Program-made: the position numbers and the translations under genes
Shown: one piece after another, positions 11,409-22,810 of the stretch
Layout: every line of letters begins with the position of its first letter
Numbering within the stretch: position 1 is the first letter of the stretch
From: Hyparrhenia diplandra
Lineage: Eukaryota > Streptophyta > Magnoliopsida > Poales > Poaceae
Direction of reading: 5' to 3'
Length of the DNA: 64,000 bases
Assembly (NCBI GenBank): GCA_015847255.1
Contig: JADLZK010001159.1
Span: forward strand, 124,001-188,000
The notes under the pieces: generated by a model
Told to the model about the DNA's origin: nothing
Database searches by the model: none
The model's input: the letters and a program-made list of their open reading frames with translations, nothing else

Positions 11409-11481
11409 TATAGATATAGATATAGATATAAATATAAATATGGATATAAATATAAATATATATTTTATTAATAGGTATAGA
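11409..11481. repeat. TATAGA/TATAAA microsatellite at stacked Helitron 5' ends
   Basis: Imperfect (tatagata)n/(tataaa)n runs link the Helitron 3 end (GA|T at 11413-11415) to a second, similar end (ttaataggtatAGA|T at 11480-11482). Expansion of the terminal TATAGA of the displaced Helitron 2 end could have made this. Confidence 0.7.
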
Positions 11482-11654
11482 TTAGTGGGTTCATAGGTCG
11501 GTGTAACATTGGGAGATGGGACTGTGTTCTTAAATAATAGGAAAAAAGTCTATATCACACCTTCACCTATGGGAGGTGGGCTACATAACCACTAACCTAT
11601 AAAACAGTCTATATCATTTCATGAACTTTCCAAAATCGTAGAATTATCCTCTAA

Positions 11655-11945
11655 AGCAGTTTTTCAAAAATCATAGTAAATCATATAAAAATCATAAAAT
11701 AAAAATCAATTGTGTTGGACTCCAAATGAGTAGATCTACACAATGAACATATAATATAATATGCTTTAGTTTATTTTTTTTTTTGTTATAGCTTTAGATC
11801 TATGCTTTTTTTCATAGTTGTAAAAGAGTGTACTAAAGCATATAATATGTTCATTGTATAGTTCTACTCCTCTAGAGTCTAATACAATTGGATTTTCTAT
11901 TTTATGATTTTTTATACTTTATTATGATTTTTCAAAACTGTTTTA
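11655..11945. repeat. Fold-back element with ~110-bp inverted arms
   Basis: The left arm 11655-11770 (cagtttttcaaaaatcatag to atgctttagt) is complementary, with about 80 percent identity, to 11838-11945. Both arms contain the ttggactcca / tgaacatataata blocks. A related fold-back with the same ggactcca core lies at 32411-32800. No TSD is assigned and there is no ORF. The rest of 11482-12085 holds nothing else recognised. Confidence 0.7.
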
Positions 11946-12530
11946 GCCGTAATTTAACCGGTTTTGAAAAAGTTTATAGGGTTTTTTTTAGATAATGGAC
12001 GAAAGTTTATAGGGTTTTTTAGCATGGAGACGCTACGAACGCTTGGATCGGAGTTGGACGGTGGGTATGTAGGCGATTGAGTAAATGAATCCCAGTCCCA
12101 TCCATATTCCCACATCGCTTCTCCCTTCTAGGGGCTCGGCATCGCCGCCGCCGGCCTCACTCGTCCCTCCGACGCCACCCTCCACCCCTCCCAGCGCCGG
12201 CCTCCCCGTTCCCCGTGCCGAGCCTCCCCTGCTCCTCCGGTGCCGGCATCCACGCTGGCCGCCTTGCCCCTCGCCGCGGCGGTCAAGCAGCTGGCCAAAC
12301 TTGACGTCTTCGCGTGCTCATCTGTTAGGGAACCTAGGGTTTGTAATCTGTCTTCGCACATATTTGATTTGTACCCACTGCCTGCTTCCTTAATTTTTGA
12401 CTCAGTATGTTCCTATTCGATTCGGTCTACTTGTCCATGTTGGTTTCGATTTGGTCCATGTGGATTTCCAATTTCGTTGTCGGGCTCCTTCTGTTTTTGG
12501 ACGCGGACTTCTCGACCGTGGCTGAGACGA

Positions 12531-12552
12531 AATTTTTAGTATTAGGTATAGA
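12531..12552 (-). mobile_element. Helitron 5' terminus (partner end not found)
   Basis: The minus strand reads TCTATACCTAATACTAAAAA from 12552, with T at 12553, matching the 5' ends of the other Helitrons here. I found no CTRR end with a hairpin to its left. The GC-rich segment 12085-12340 may be cargo or the first exon of the neighbouring gene; I cannot tell which. Confidence 0.5.
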
Positions 12553-12561
12553 TTAGGTAGA

Positions 12562-13158
12562 GATTAATCCGAGTAGGCCACACGGATCCGTACTGTACTG
12601 AAAACCAGAACGGAGTATTAGGTTTTTCTGTGCTCGCTTATATGCTGCTTGCTTTCTCAAAGTAATGTATCATGGTACACTGAGCACCTCCTCTCCGTGA
12701 TTGAGTAAAGGAGCAGCAATTTCAATTCTTCACATGGACGTTGTATGAGTTCTTTAGTATATCATCCTGGAATATGTTTAAAATGCACATGAATCAAAAT
12801 ATGCTATTATCCCCACACCAGTTAATTTCATGTTTTCTTATGGCAGAGGCAAGATTAATCCGATTAGGCCACACAAATCCGTACTCTACTGAAAACCAGA
12901 ACGAAGTATTAGGTTTTTCTGTGCTCGCTTATCTGCTGCTTGCTTTCTCAAAGTAATGTATCATGGTACACTGAGCGCCTCCGTAAAAGGAGCAGCAATT
13001 TCAATTCTTTACATGGACGTTGTATGAGTTTTTTCGCATATCATCCTGGAATATGTTTAGTATTTCATCATCCTGGAATATGTTTAAAATGCATATGAAT
13101 CAAAATATGCTATTATTCCCACACCAGTTAATTTCAAGTTTTCTTCTGGAAGAGGCAA
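12562..13158. repeat. Tandem duplication of a ~291-bp unit
   Basis: Copy 1 (12562-12852) and copy 2 (12853-13158) both start gattaatccga and end with a gaggcaa block, with roughly 90 percent identity. Copy 2 also has an internal duplication of catcctggaatatgttta. It lies in the leader or intron region upstream of the PB1/MULE-derived gene, beginning 10 bp after a Helitron end. Confidence 0.95.
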
Positions 13159-13250
13159 CCAATTACTAGTTTTCCCATTCATTCTGCTCACTAGATTGTA
13201 ATTGGTTCTGGTTTTCAGGTAATAATGCTGGCATTTAGCAGCTAGGTTCT

Positions 13251-13464
13251 GGCGGACCTCTGCATGTAGGAGCGCCTTGTTTGGCTTACGTTACCATCTC
13301 ATCGCAGAACTTGATTGGCGGGTCTTTGCATGTTGGAGCACCTTGCTTGGCTTACATTACCATCCAACCATCTCATTGCATAACTTGATTGGTGGGTCTG
13401 CATGTAGGAGCACCTTGTTTGGCGTACGTTACTATCGATACCATCTCATCGTAGAACTTGATTG
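13251..13464. repeat. Three tandem copies of a 66-74 bp unit
   Basis: The units starting at 13251, 13317 and 13391 each contain tgcatgt(a/t)ggagc, ttggc(t/g)tac and aacttgattgg. It is a noncoding tandem array in the 5' region of the gene that starts at 13906. Confidence 0.9.
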
Positions 13465-13905
13465 GTTTGTCTATCCGTACTCGCTCCCTGCATGCGCCAA
13501 GAGAGCAGTGGATGTGTGACGTGCACTGCATGAGCTAGGCTCGCCAGAAACAAAATCAGATTTCATTTCCCGGGCCATTTTGCACCCACAAAGTCTGGCA
13601 CACGTGGACGTCCGGCCAACCAAACATCTACCTTCTGCATGCTGCATCCAGCCAGCCTTGTCTGACTCCATGCGGGAAACCAATTACGCCCTAGGCATCT
13701 AGCCATTTCCATAGGAGCAGTACCTTCTGTTTGCGCATTAAATCCTCTATTTCTCCAACTATTTGCAAAAAACATGGCATTTAATCATTGGAAATGTTTG
13801 TTACCTCTTTAGAATTGTTTAATAGACACACATGGAGTGTCTAAGAGAAATCAGTTAGTAGCCTAATTCTTGAACTTGTTGTCTCTTTGCAGGAAGGAGA
13901 CACTT

Positions 13906-16140
13906 ATGGGGAAGGGACAGATATTAGCTGTTCTTCAAATAGGTGGAGAATTCACCACCGATGAAGATGGACACATGTCATATTCTGGTGGAGAGGCACA
14001 TGCTATGCATGTCCAAAGTGACTGGACTTTTAGCGCATTTAAGCAAGAGATATCATCCACCCTGAACAATCTGAAGGTCGACCAGTTCGCATTCAAGTAT
14101 TTCCTTCCAAAGAATGATAAAACTTTGATCTCTATTTCCAATGACAAGGACCTGCGACGCATGGTTGAATTCCATGCGGAGTCAGATTCGACATACATTT
14201 ATGTCATGAAGAAAGCTGACAACAGGTACTTGTCTACTGTCCTAATTTTTGTTGTCGCATTAGTAAATTGCAGAATGACATGAGGCAATTTTTTCAGGTC
14301 AAAGAGCATTGTTGCTGTCTCGCCCACACCCACAGATGCCTTTGCCATTACCCCAACAACTCAGGATGGTTCTAAGAGACAAAAGGTTTGTGCAAGTTGG
14401 AAGAATGTGATAACTGGAGTTGGCCAAGTGTTTGAAGGACCTAAGGATTTCCGTGATGCCTTACATAAGTATGCCATTGCACATAGATTCCATTACAGAT
14501 TTATCAAGAACGATTCATCTCGGGTGACTGCTGAATGCACTGGTGAAGGTTGCCCATGGCGAATACATGCTTCTAAGTCCCCTGCAAAGAAAGAATTTAT
14601 GATCAAGAAAATATCTGAAAGCCACACCTGTGAATCAGAAACAGTCAAAAGTAATCGGTTGGCTTCGCAACGATGGGTTGCTAGTGTCATAAAAGAAAAG
14701 TTGCGTGATAGTCCAAACTACAGGCCCAGAGATATTGCAAATGATCTTCAACGAGAGTATGGACTATGCCTGAACTATTCACAGGCTTGGCGTGGAAGAT
14801 CAATTGCTCAGAAGGAACTTTATAGTACACATGAAGAGGCATGCAGTCAGCTGCCTTGGTTTTGTGAAAGGATTGTAGAGACAAACCCTGGAAGTGTGGC
14901 AACTGTAGTGGCCTTGGAAGATTCAAAGTTTCGTTTCTTTGTTGCATTCCATGCCTCGCTCCATGGTTTTGAGCATGGGTGCAGGCCACTCCTTTTTCTT
15001 GAAGCGATAACTGCAAAACCGAATAAGCATTGGAAGCTACTGGCTGCTGCATCAGTTGATGGTGAAGGTGATGTGTTCCCAGTTGCTTTTGGTGTTGTGG
15101 ATGATGAGTCACGTGAAAATTGGCATTGGTTTCTCGAGCAACTAAAATCTTCACTTGGAACATCTCGAACCATCACATTCATATCTAATGGAGAACATGG
15201 ACTTTGGGATGTAGTATCTTCGGTTTTCCAAGAGAGTCATCATGGCTACTGTGTGGAGTCTCTTATTGAAGAATTTAAGGCGCAACTGGATGATGCATGG
15301 ACTGAGGAACTAAAAGATTCCATGGTTGAGCATCTTAAGAAGGCCATATATTCATGCACAGCTGATGAGTTCAACCAGTATATTGAGCTCGTCAAAAGTG
15401 AATCTGACAAGCTTGCTGATTGGCTCTTGGAGATCAAACCTGAGCAGTGGTCAGATGCTTTTTTTAAGGGATCACGTCATGGGCAGTATTCTTGTAATAT
15501 TTTTGGCACTGTGTCTGAGTGGATTCCCACGAGATATGAGCTTTCAGTTGTGCAATTGGTTGACACGATAAGGTGCAAGCTGATGGAGATGATGTATACA
15601 CGCAGGGAGTCTTCCAATGCATGGACTGAGGTATTAACACCGGCGGCCAATCAGAAGCTTCAGGAAGAGATGAACAAAGCTCACACCCTCAATGTCCTTC
15701 CAGCAGAAAACGGTGAAAATGGCAACGTATTTAAGGTCTGTGATGACTCAGTTAATGTTGTCAACCTTGACACATGGGAATGCACCTGCCAAAGGTGGCA
15801 TATTTCTGGGCTGCCATGCATGCATGCGATTGCTGTATTGGATCGCACTGGGCAATATGCATATGACTACTGTGTGAAGTACTTCACAACAGGATGCTAC
15901 CGCTTGACCTATTCCTTGTCAATAAATCCCATACCTGATGTTGTTGTGCCACCTACATTAATCGACCCAGCTCAGAGTCCAGCAACATACCCATGCCCAC
16001 TGCGAACCCGCCGTCGGGTTGGCCGGCCAAAAGAGAAGCCTGCTGATCCTCGCATTGCAATCAAGAGGGCAGTGCGCTGCAGCAGGTGCAAGGGTTATGG
16101 CCACAACAAGGCAACCTGCAAAGTTCCTATCAGCACATAG
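13906..16140 (+). CDS. MUSTANG-like domesticated MULE transposase with PB1 domain
   Basis: The CDS has two exons, 13906-14225 and 14298-16140 (GT-AG intron of 72 bp, in-frame junction), giving 720 codons. Domains in order: a PB1 fold (about residues 5-95), a MuDR-type DNA-binding region with a CCHC-like zinc pattern (about 149-215), a MULE transposase core (about 310-460), a SWIM zinc finger C-x-C-x9-C-x-H (about 600-618), a basic RRRVGRPK tract, and a C-terminal CCHC knuckle CSRCKGYGHNKATC (about 700). The PB1-plus-MULE layout is that of the MUSTANG-B genes, domesticated host genes involved in growth and reproduction. In the core, the usual DGT becomes EAIT (about residue 341) and the TD becomes SN (about 402), so the DDE catalytic set is lost. 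No TIRs flank it. The start is the first ATG in the PB1 exon, 15 bp after a splice acceptor (AG 13891-13892), implying a noncoding upstream exon. Confidence 0.92.
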
Positions 16141-16494
16141 TATTTCATCAAATCAGTTGTGCAATGTACATTAGGGTGGAGAGTTGTTCATGTTATTCTC
16201 TGCAATGTTAGTGCTGGTGTTTTTTTTAGTCTGTGATACATGTTGATCTTAGCTCGGGAAAGAGAAGCCCACTGATCCTCGCTTGCAATCAAAGGGGGTA
16301 GTGTGCTGCAGCAGGTGCAAAGGTTATGGTCACAACAAGGCAACCTTCAAAGTTCCTAGTATTTATTAGTCATCGGATCAGTTCTGCAATGCGCAATGTA
16401 CATTAAGGTGGAGAGTTCGTGTTATTCTCTACAATGCTTGTTCAGATTTTTCTTTGGATAGTCTGTGATACATGCTAGGGTTGATCTTAGCTCT
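16029..16494. repeat. Tandem duplication of the 3' end of the MUSTANG-like gene
   Basis: 16029-16254 (final coding part with zinc knuckle plus early 3' UTR) is repeated at 16257-16494 with about 88 percent identity. The second copy is downstream of the stop codon, has indels, and its knuckle-like peptide ends ATFK instead of ATCK, losing the last zinc ligand. It is presumably transcribed as 3' UTR. 16500-17590 holds no other gene or clear repeat. Confidence 0.9.
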
Positions 16495-17593
16495 AAACTG
16501 ATCTGTATTTTCACCATTGCTTAGACTAACTGGATTCAGTCTGAGTAAAACACTAGCTAATACTTGGGAAAGCCTTGAAGGGTCTGTGTCGTATACTCAT
16601 GTTGCGATCCAATTTGCTCACTTTCTTTTCTGTTGTGGCTGCTGTGTGACTCCCTCACCATCTCAGTAAGACTAAAATTACTACATTTTGTTTGCTGTTC
16701 ATCGACGTCGCTCACATTCCACTGGTTCTTTCTGCATTAGTTTCTTATTGAGCACTGAACTTGTACATTCTGCTGTTTTGACATTTTGCTGCGCTTTGCT
16801 TGTCATGCTAAAAAGAGCTTTTTTGCATCGCATTGGCATAGCCAGTTAATGTTTGGGCTGTTTTAGCATGAGTCCCGTCAAAAACATTTTCTTAATTGTT
16901 TGCCCTTTGTTCTTTGGCTGATGGAAGACGAGACAGCCTGCAGTGAAACTCTTAATATTGCATACCACTTTCCCGGAGCCATCTTTGTAAATTCTCAACA
17001 GTCGGCTGTGATCTTTTTTGGTGTCGATGCCTTTTGCACCAAACGGCATGATGCTACTCTATTATGATACCTTTGATCTCTCCATGACAGTTTTGATGCT
17101 AGAAATGATGAATACTACTAGTACTGCCGACCAGCGCCACAATGTCACACCCAAGAGAGTAAAAATATGCTTTATTTTCTATCTTTGCTAATTAGAATAT
17201 TAACTAAGCAAAATGGTAACGTGACATTGGAATTAAAGAAGAGAGAGGAAATGATTTCTCATATAAGAACCATATCTATATGGAAACCTATACAAAGAGA
17301 TGTGATAAATGATACTAGAGGGCATGATTAGGCAAAAGATTATTTCAAAAAAAAACTACTATTTATTAGGAAATTGCAATGTTTACATGATTTCGCAAGA
17401 TTAGATTACTCCTTCCGTCAGTATTGCGATTTTTTTCAAAAAAAAAAAAAAAAAAGAAACTATTGTTTGGGGGCCTCGTGGACTCCAACCGTCGCCGCCC
17501 GTCTCCTTTTCTTCCTGCAGCCTGCGCGCACTCACGCCGCTCGCATCGTGTCTGTCGTCCACGGTCCAGGTCCACCCCAGCCGTCGGAGCGAG

Positions 17594-19940
17594 CATGTCG
17601 CCCTCCGTCCGCCGCGCGCGGCGATAAGTACGCGGCGGCGCTGCTGTCGCCGTCCTCCCTCCATCACCTGGTAATGAACACCGCTACACCTTCACCAAGT
17701 GACTCCTCGTTTCTTTCACACGTTTTTCGCCGGGGCGCGCACGGCACGCGTTCATTCTCCCGGAGCGAAGCCCCACTGTGAGTGATACATTGCCCCTACT
17801 AACTTGCTGTGTGCCTGATCCATGCAGCGCGTCCCGGGGCAGTTCGCGGCGCAGCTCGCCGGCGAGGATGGCAGGGCGGTGGTGGTACTGCTGGTGAGCC
17901 CGCTCGGTAAGGTCTGGCGCGCGGAGCTGCGGCGTGCGGGCGGGGGTCGTCGTTGTGGCAGCTCGGCGGTGCCTGGGCTGAGTTCGCTGCCGCGCACGGG
18001 ATCGGCGCCGGGTGGAGCGTGGTGTTCAGGCTGGAGCGGCGCGGGGTGGCCACTGTTAGGGCGTTCGACGCCGCCGGCTGCCTCGCGCGCTTCTACACGC
18101 CTCACGCAGGTGAACATCAATCACCGGACATGTTACATTCGAATCGGCAAATAAACTCGTGCTGATTTTGTTTGAACGATTCTGTCACATGGCTGCACTG
18201 TGCAGGTGTGACAGCAGGCAAGAACAGGCCCCGGTTCATGAGAGTGCTTCACACGGAAGACATGGAAAAGATGGTGACCAAGCTCTCACCCACCTCTCTG
18301 TTCACTGAACACTTACACCAACTAGCATGCTATATACCACATGTGTAGTTTATAATGTTCCAATGGAACCTAGAAAATTTGCCATTGATGGCACATGCCT
18401 GATCTTTCTGCACAAGCAACAACATTTAACCAATCTAATTTAGCTATTTGTGCCACATTGGGCATTGTTTCTTTTGTTTGCAACATTCTTCCAGAGAATT
18501 CCTGACAAATTCGTGCAAGACCACCTGACTGGAAGCTGGTCGAGTACGCAGAAGGCCATGGTTTTCAGCCCTCTCGGCAAGTTCTGGCATGTTGAACTGG
18601 AGCGCGGTCAGTCGGGAGTGCTACTTGGAGATGGCTGGGCGCAGTTTCTAACCTCTCACGATCTGTCTGAAGGGAACATCCTTCAGTTCCGGTATGAAGA
18701 TAACATGGTGTTCACAGTTGAGGCGTTCCTGCAGAACGGGTACTCAAAGGAGTATGGAGCAGCAGCTGCAGACATGACTGATGACTTGATAGTGATAGGT
18801 GCAAGCACCGTGCCAAAACAAGGTGAGTTAGCACAGTGTACAAGTCCTGAATGGCTTTAGTTATGGATTGTCACTTTAAATAATGTGACATTATATTGAT
18901 TGCGCAGGTGATAAAGAGATTGGTGTTTCACCTATCAAGAAGAAAAAGAAGACCAGGAATGAGTGTACCCGTCTGGATGTATATCACGAAAAACCAAATC
19001 TTTCCCCAATTTCTGCGAAGAAGGCCGTATCGCAGAAGAAACTTGTCTGCACCGTGCCACGTCATTCACTCACAAAGCGGATTACTGGCTTTGATCTCAC
19101 TAGCCTATTTGTGAGCACTACGATTCCTGCTATTTCTGTTTAGTTTAATTTGTTGATAAACATACTTGTCAACAAATGAGAAATTAAACCCAGTGCAAAT
19201 CAGTCTCCTTGCTCCACCTTGAATTTTGCAACTGGATCTTCTCAGTTTTGAAAGATAAACATGCAAATTGCAAATTACGTTTTAAAACCCACGCCACATT
19301 GGTTTAATTCTGATTATTTGTGGGATACCTTATTCTGGAAATTGTTTGTGCAATACCTTGACATAAATGGTTATAGTGACCTAATGCTGAATTAATAGTT
19401 TGGACCATCGCATGATATTTACTTCATTCTAATCTAAATAAAAATGAAAAACAGTAAAACACACTTGAAATATACAATTATTGTTTTCAGAAAAGGCAAC
19501 GAAACCACTACCATCTTACACTTGTTTCAAGTTAGGAAAATGTGTTTTTACAATACACAAAAACTCTACCAAAACTCTATGCTTATCATAACTCCTACTC
19601 TTCATCATATTTGATTAGTGATACTTGCAAATTGTTATTAGCAAAAGTTGTCCTGCCCCTATCTGAAGCATTTATGCAAATTGCGGTAATAATGCAGACT
19701 TTGAAAGGGTCCTTTTGCTCTTTGGTTGGTCTTTTGAAAGCATGTGAAATCACACTGAAAACATCGGCGGGCAACACAAGATCTTGGTCTGTATGCTTCA
19801 AAAATGCCATCAACTATGGCTACTTAAGTGGACAAGGCTTGAAAAGGTTTTGCAGCGAAAACAACCTTAAAGAAGGGGACTTATGCACCTTCACAGTCAT
19901 CAAAACAACTGTCTGGCATGTCACAATTGTGTCCAGCTAG
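17594..19940 (+). CDS. B3 domain (REM-type) transcription factor, three B3 domains, frameshifted
   Basis: B3 proteins bind DNA in the nucleus. Exons supported by GT-AG sites and phase: about 17594-17670, 17825-18110, 18206-18277, 18495-18820, 18908-19111 and 19698-19940. Domain 1 reads KYAAALLSPSSLHHL|RVPGQF, LGKVWRAELRR and AWAEFAAAHGIGAGWSVVF. Domain 2 reads RFMRVLHTEDMEKM|RIPDKF, LGKFWHVEL and LSEGNILQFRY. Domain 3 reads ITLKTSAGNTRSWSVCF, FCSENNLKEGDLCTF. A Lys-rich linker (SPIKKKKKTRNE) may be a nuclear signal. Two frame breaks are seen: between the ATG at 17594 and the GDKYAAAL frame (GC run 17606-17624), and in the G run near 17938-17947. All other junctions are in phase. It is either a recent pseudogene or affected by sequence errors in GC runs. 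The start codon is a best guess. Confidence 0.82.
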
Positions 19941-21190
19941 TTGGAAGCTAGGAGTTACTCTCAATATTTTGCTTGCCAAGTCCACTTGGCACAGGTAAGT
20001 TTTTGGTTCGTTATTTACTTATTTTCTTGTGGATGTTAGTCTCTATTAGTCTGAGAATATTGAACTCAAATTCTGGTAGTCTAAGGAATATTGGGCCACT
20101 GAAAGTTTGAAGCATCATTATATTTACTTATAATAATGTTGGCAGATTACATGATGCACACTGGTAGATTTTTAATCTCACGCACCTATTTGTGAGCACT
20201 TATGGTTCCTGCAACTGTGTTTAGTTTAATTTTCTGATAAACATGCAAATTTAAATTTCTCGTTGAAAACCCATGCCATATTGATACACAGTAATTTAGT
20301 TCATTCTGATTTTAGAATACTTTATTCAGGAAATGTTTGTGTGATACCTTCGGATAAATGATTATTGTGACCTGAATTAATAGTTTGGAGTTTTGGACCA
20401 ACTGCAATATATTTACCTCATTCTAATCTAAAAATAAAAAATATGCTTAAAATACATAGTTCTATACCTAAGCCAAAATGAATTGGCACAGCTAGTTTAT
20501 TGAAACCCTTGAATTCAGACAAGAATTATTGTTTTCAGAAAAAAGGCAACAAAATCACGACCATCTTAGACTTGTTTCAAGCTAGAAAAATGTGTTTTTA
20601 CAACAAAACAAAAACTCTACCCAAAAGTCCATGCTCTACATCAGCTCCTAATCTTCAGCATATTAAATTAGTGGTACTGTACTTTGCTACTTGCAAACAC
20701 TAATTTTCACTAAGTTGTTGTCACACCCCTATCTGAAGTATTTATGCAAATTGTGCTAATGATGCAGACTTTGAAAGGGTCCTTTTTGGTCTTCGGTTGG
20801 TTTTTTGGAAGCATGTGAAATCAAATCACACTGAAAACATCATTGAGCAACAAAAGATCTTGGCATGTATGCTTCAAAAACGCCCTCAACTATGGCTGCT
20901 TAAGTGGACCAGGCTTGAAAATGTTTTGCAGCGAAAACAACCTCAAAGAAGGCGACTTGTGACAGGTCACAAATGTGTCCAGCTTGTGTAGTAGTCAGGA
21001 GTCGGTCTCAATATTTTGTTTGCTAAGTCCACTTGTGACAGGTCAGTTCTTGGTTAGTTATTTTCATGTGCTATATCAGTCTCTGTTCTGGTAGTCTAAG
21101 GAATATTGGGCCACTGAAAGCTCGAAGCATCAGTATGTTGTATATTTATTTATAATGTTGGCAGATTACTTGATGCACACCGGTAGATTT
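19090..21190. repeat. Tandem ~1.07 kb duplication with a dead copy of the last B3 exon
   Basis: The segment from 19090 (ctatttgtgagcact) through the last exon and its downstream flank (to about 20170) is repeated from 20170 to about 21190, including the flanks (ggaatattgggccactgaaag at about 20090 and again near 21100). In the second copy the B3 exon equivalent at 20765-20975 has frame changes and a stop after the GDL region, so it is a pseudo-exon. 21190-22810 shows no gene I can recognise. Confidence 0.85.
20765..20975 (+). pseudogene. Decayed duplicate of the third B3-domain exon
   Basis: This aligns with 19696-19905 (acttgaaagggtcct..., gaaaacaacctcaaagaagg). It carries small indels that break the frame, and the sequence equivalent to the end of the domain is replaced by gacaggtcacaaatg. 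It cannot encode a full B3 fold. Confidence 0.8.
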
Positions 21191-22810
21191 TTAATCTCAT
21201 TTCTTCGTATGTCCACGTTCTGCACCTGCTCATGCTAAGTTGGCCACTTATCAGTTGTACATACATGCTGAATTCTGTTTAAGAAGCATAATGGACAATA
21301 AGACCCAGGTGTTCAGAGGATAAGAGCACATGGTACTTGAGCTTGTTTCGAGCAGGGAATCGATGCTCAGCACAGCTTTTGTGCTGGTTCAAAGCAAAAT
21401 TTCTTGAGTGGCTTCAATATGGAAGCGGTTCTTCTTGACCCAATGCAAGCTTTATCCCCAAAATTTTCACTAATAAGCTGATGGAATTACTCTTTTCAGA
21501 TGAGCGTGACTGCGCAGGTCTGATAAAACCTACTAGTTCTGATAGTTGCCTCACAGAACAGCTCGCCTTTTCTTTTACTTCTACTTTCTTCAGATTCTTT
21601 GGTTTGCGGCTTGGTTCTGATAAAATCTTGTTTAGAACCAACAGTGAAGTTCCTGTCACTTGCCATATGGCAGCATTTAGTTGAAGATTTGGAGTGAAGA
21701 TTGTGCCACCGAGGGGCTATCTGAACTAGGTGAGAATTAGGTTCTTAAGTTTGGTTCACTAAGCAATAAGATAATGTCTTGCATGTCAAAATCAAGAAGG
21801 ATAGTTTATTAGCTTCAGGGTGCTTAAATAATCATTAAAAACAAAACCTTTTTAGGTGAAAAGGTTTGTTAAATCTTACTTTTTTGATACTATTGTTAAA
21901 CCGTACTTGAAGCTACCAGAAAAACTAGGTTAGTAAAACCTTAAGGATTGTTCCAGCAAGACTATAGCATTAACAATGGTTAATCCTCCAGAAACCTTGT
22001 GGACTTTTCAAAGGAAACTGGTACTCCGCAAGTACAGAAAAGGCTCTTGTAGCAACTCTCTTAGCTGTACAACACAGTCTGAAGATGGTTCTCCTCCATC
22101 CAATGTTGTCTAAAGTGGTGACCTAATTCTCTATCACCTTTTGTTCCTTCCACAATAGAAAAACACAAAATAAGTGTTTGAAGCTTAGACTTTTTAAAGT
22201 GTCCATTCTTAAATATAAATTATGGAGACTTATATTGTGATATTCTTTTTTGCGGACCCTTTCAAACTCTAGACATCTGCTTAATATATTTCTGCTTTTC
22301 AGAAGTACATAAAAAAATGGATTCAACAGTTCATAACTGTTTTGCACAAATTTATCTTGATCTGTTCATGAATTATGTATGGTATCTGCTTATATTACAT
22401 TTTAGTATACAGGAGATCTTGTAGATGTCTCACAATTTGTACAGTTGAAAGTGAAAGTGTTTTGAGTATATGCCTTGAGAATTTTTACATTCTCAGAATG
22501 ACATCTCCACCATCTCTTGATCCCCAGGACAGTTGATTCGGCACCATTGGTCTAAAGTCTTTCACCTGGAGAAGCTTGATACCCCTATAAAAGTGATGAT
22601 GGCTAGACGGGGAATTTCGAACGTTAACGGAAAGAAAGGATGAGAGCTCAGAGACAAATTCTTGTGGTCCGTCTAAGTTGGATCGAACCTTTTGCCGGGA
22701 AAGCTGCATCACATGTTCTTAAGAGTTTGGATGCTGGTGATCCTTGTCGACCGTGTTACATTATTATGTTTGTTGATTCAGGTAAAAAAAAAATGGCAGT
22801 TTAAGTGAAA

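Larger units (their letters stand above)
9761..11414 (-). mobile_element. Helitron 3 of a tandem array, carrying a serpin gene fragment
   Basis: The minus-strand 5' end is TCTATACCTACTAATAAAGA (11414 downward). The 3' end is the hairpin CCCG...CGGG (around TTGCAACGCGCG) followed by GCAATTTTGCTAG ending at 9761. The plus-strand flanks are A (9760) and T (11415), the canonical Helitron target. It lacks Rep/helicase. It holds serpin-like coding fragments (9998-10368) and a 43-bp tandem repeat next to its 5' end (11251-11336). Confidence 0.85.

Noticed and set aside
20765..20975. Functional fourth B3 exon
   Set aside because: It aligns to the third-domain exon but has frame changes and a lost C-terminal part.
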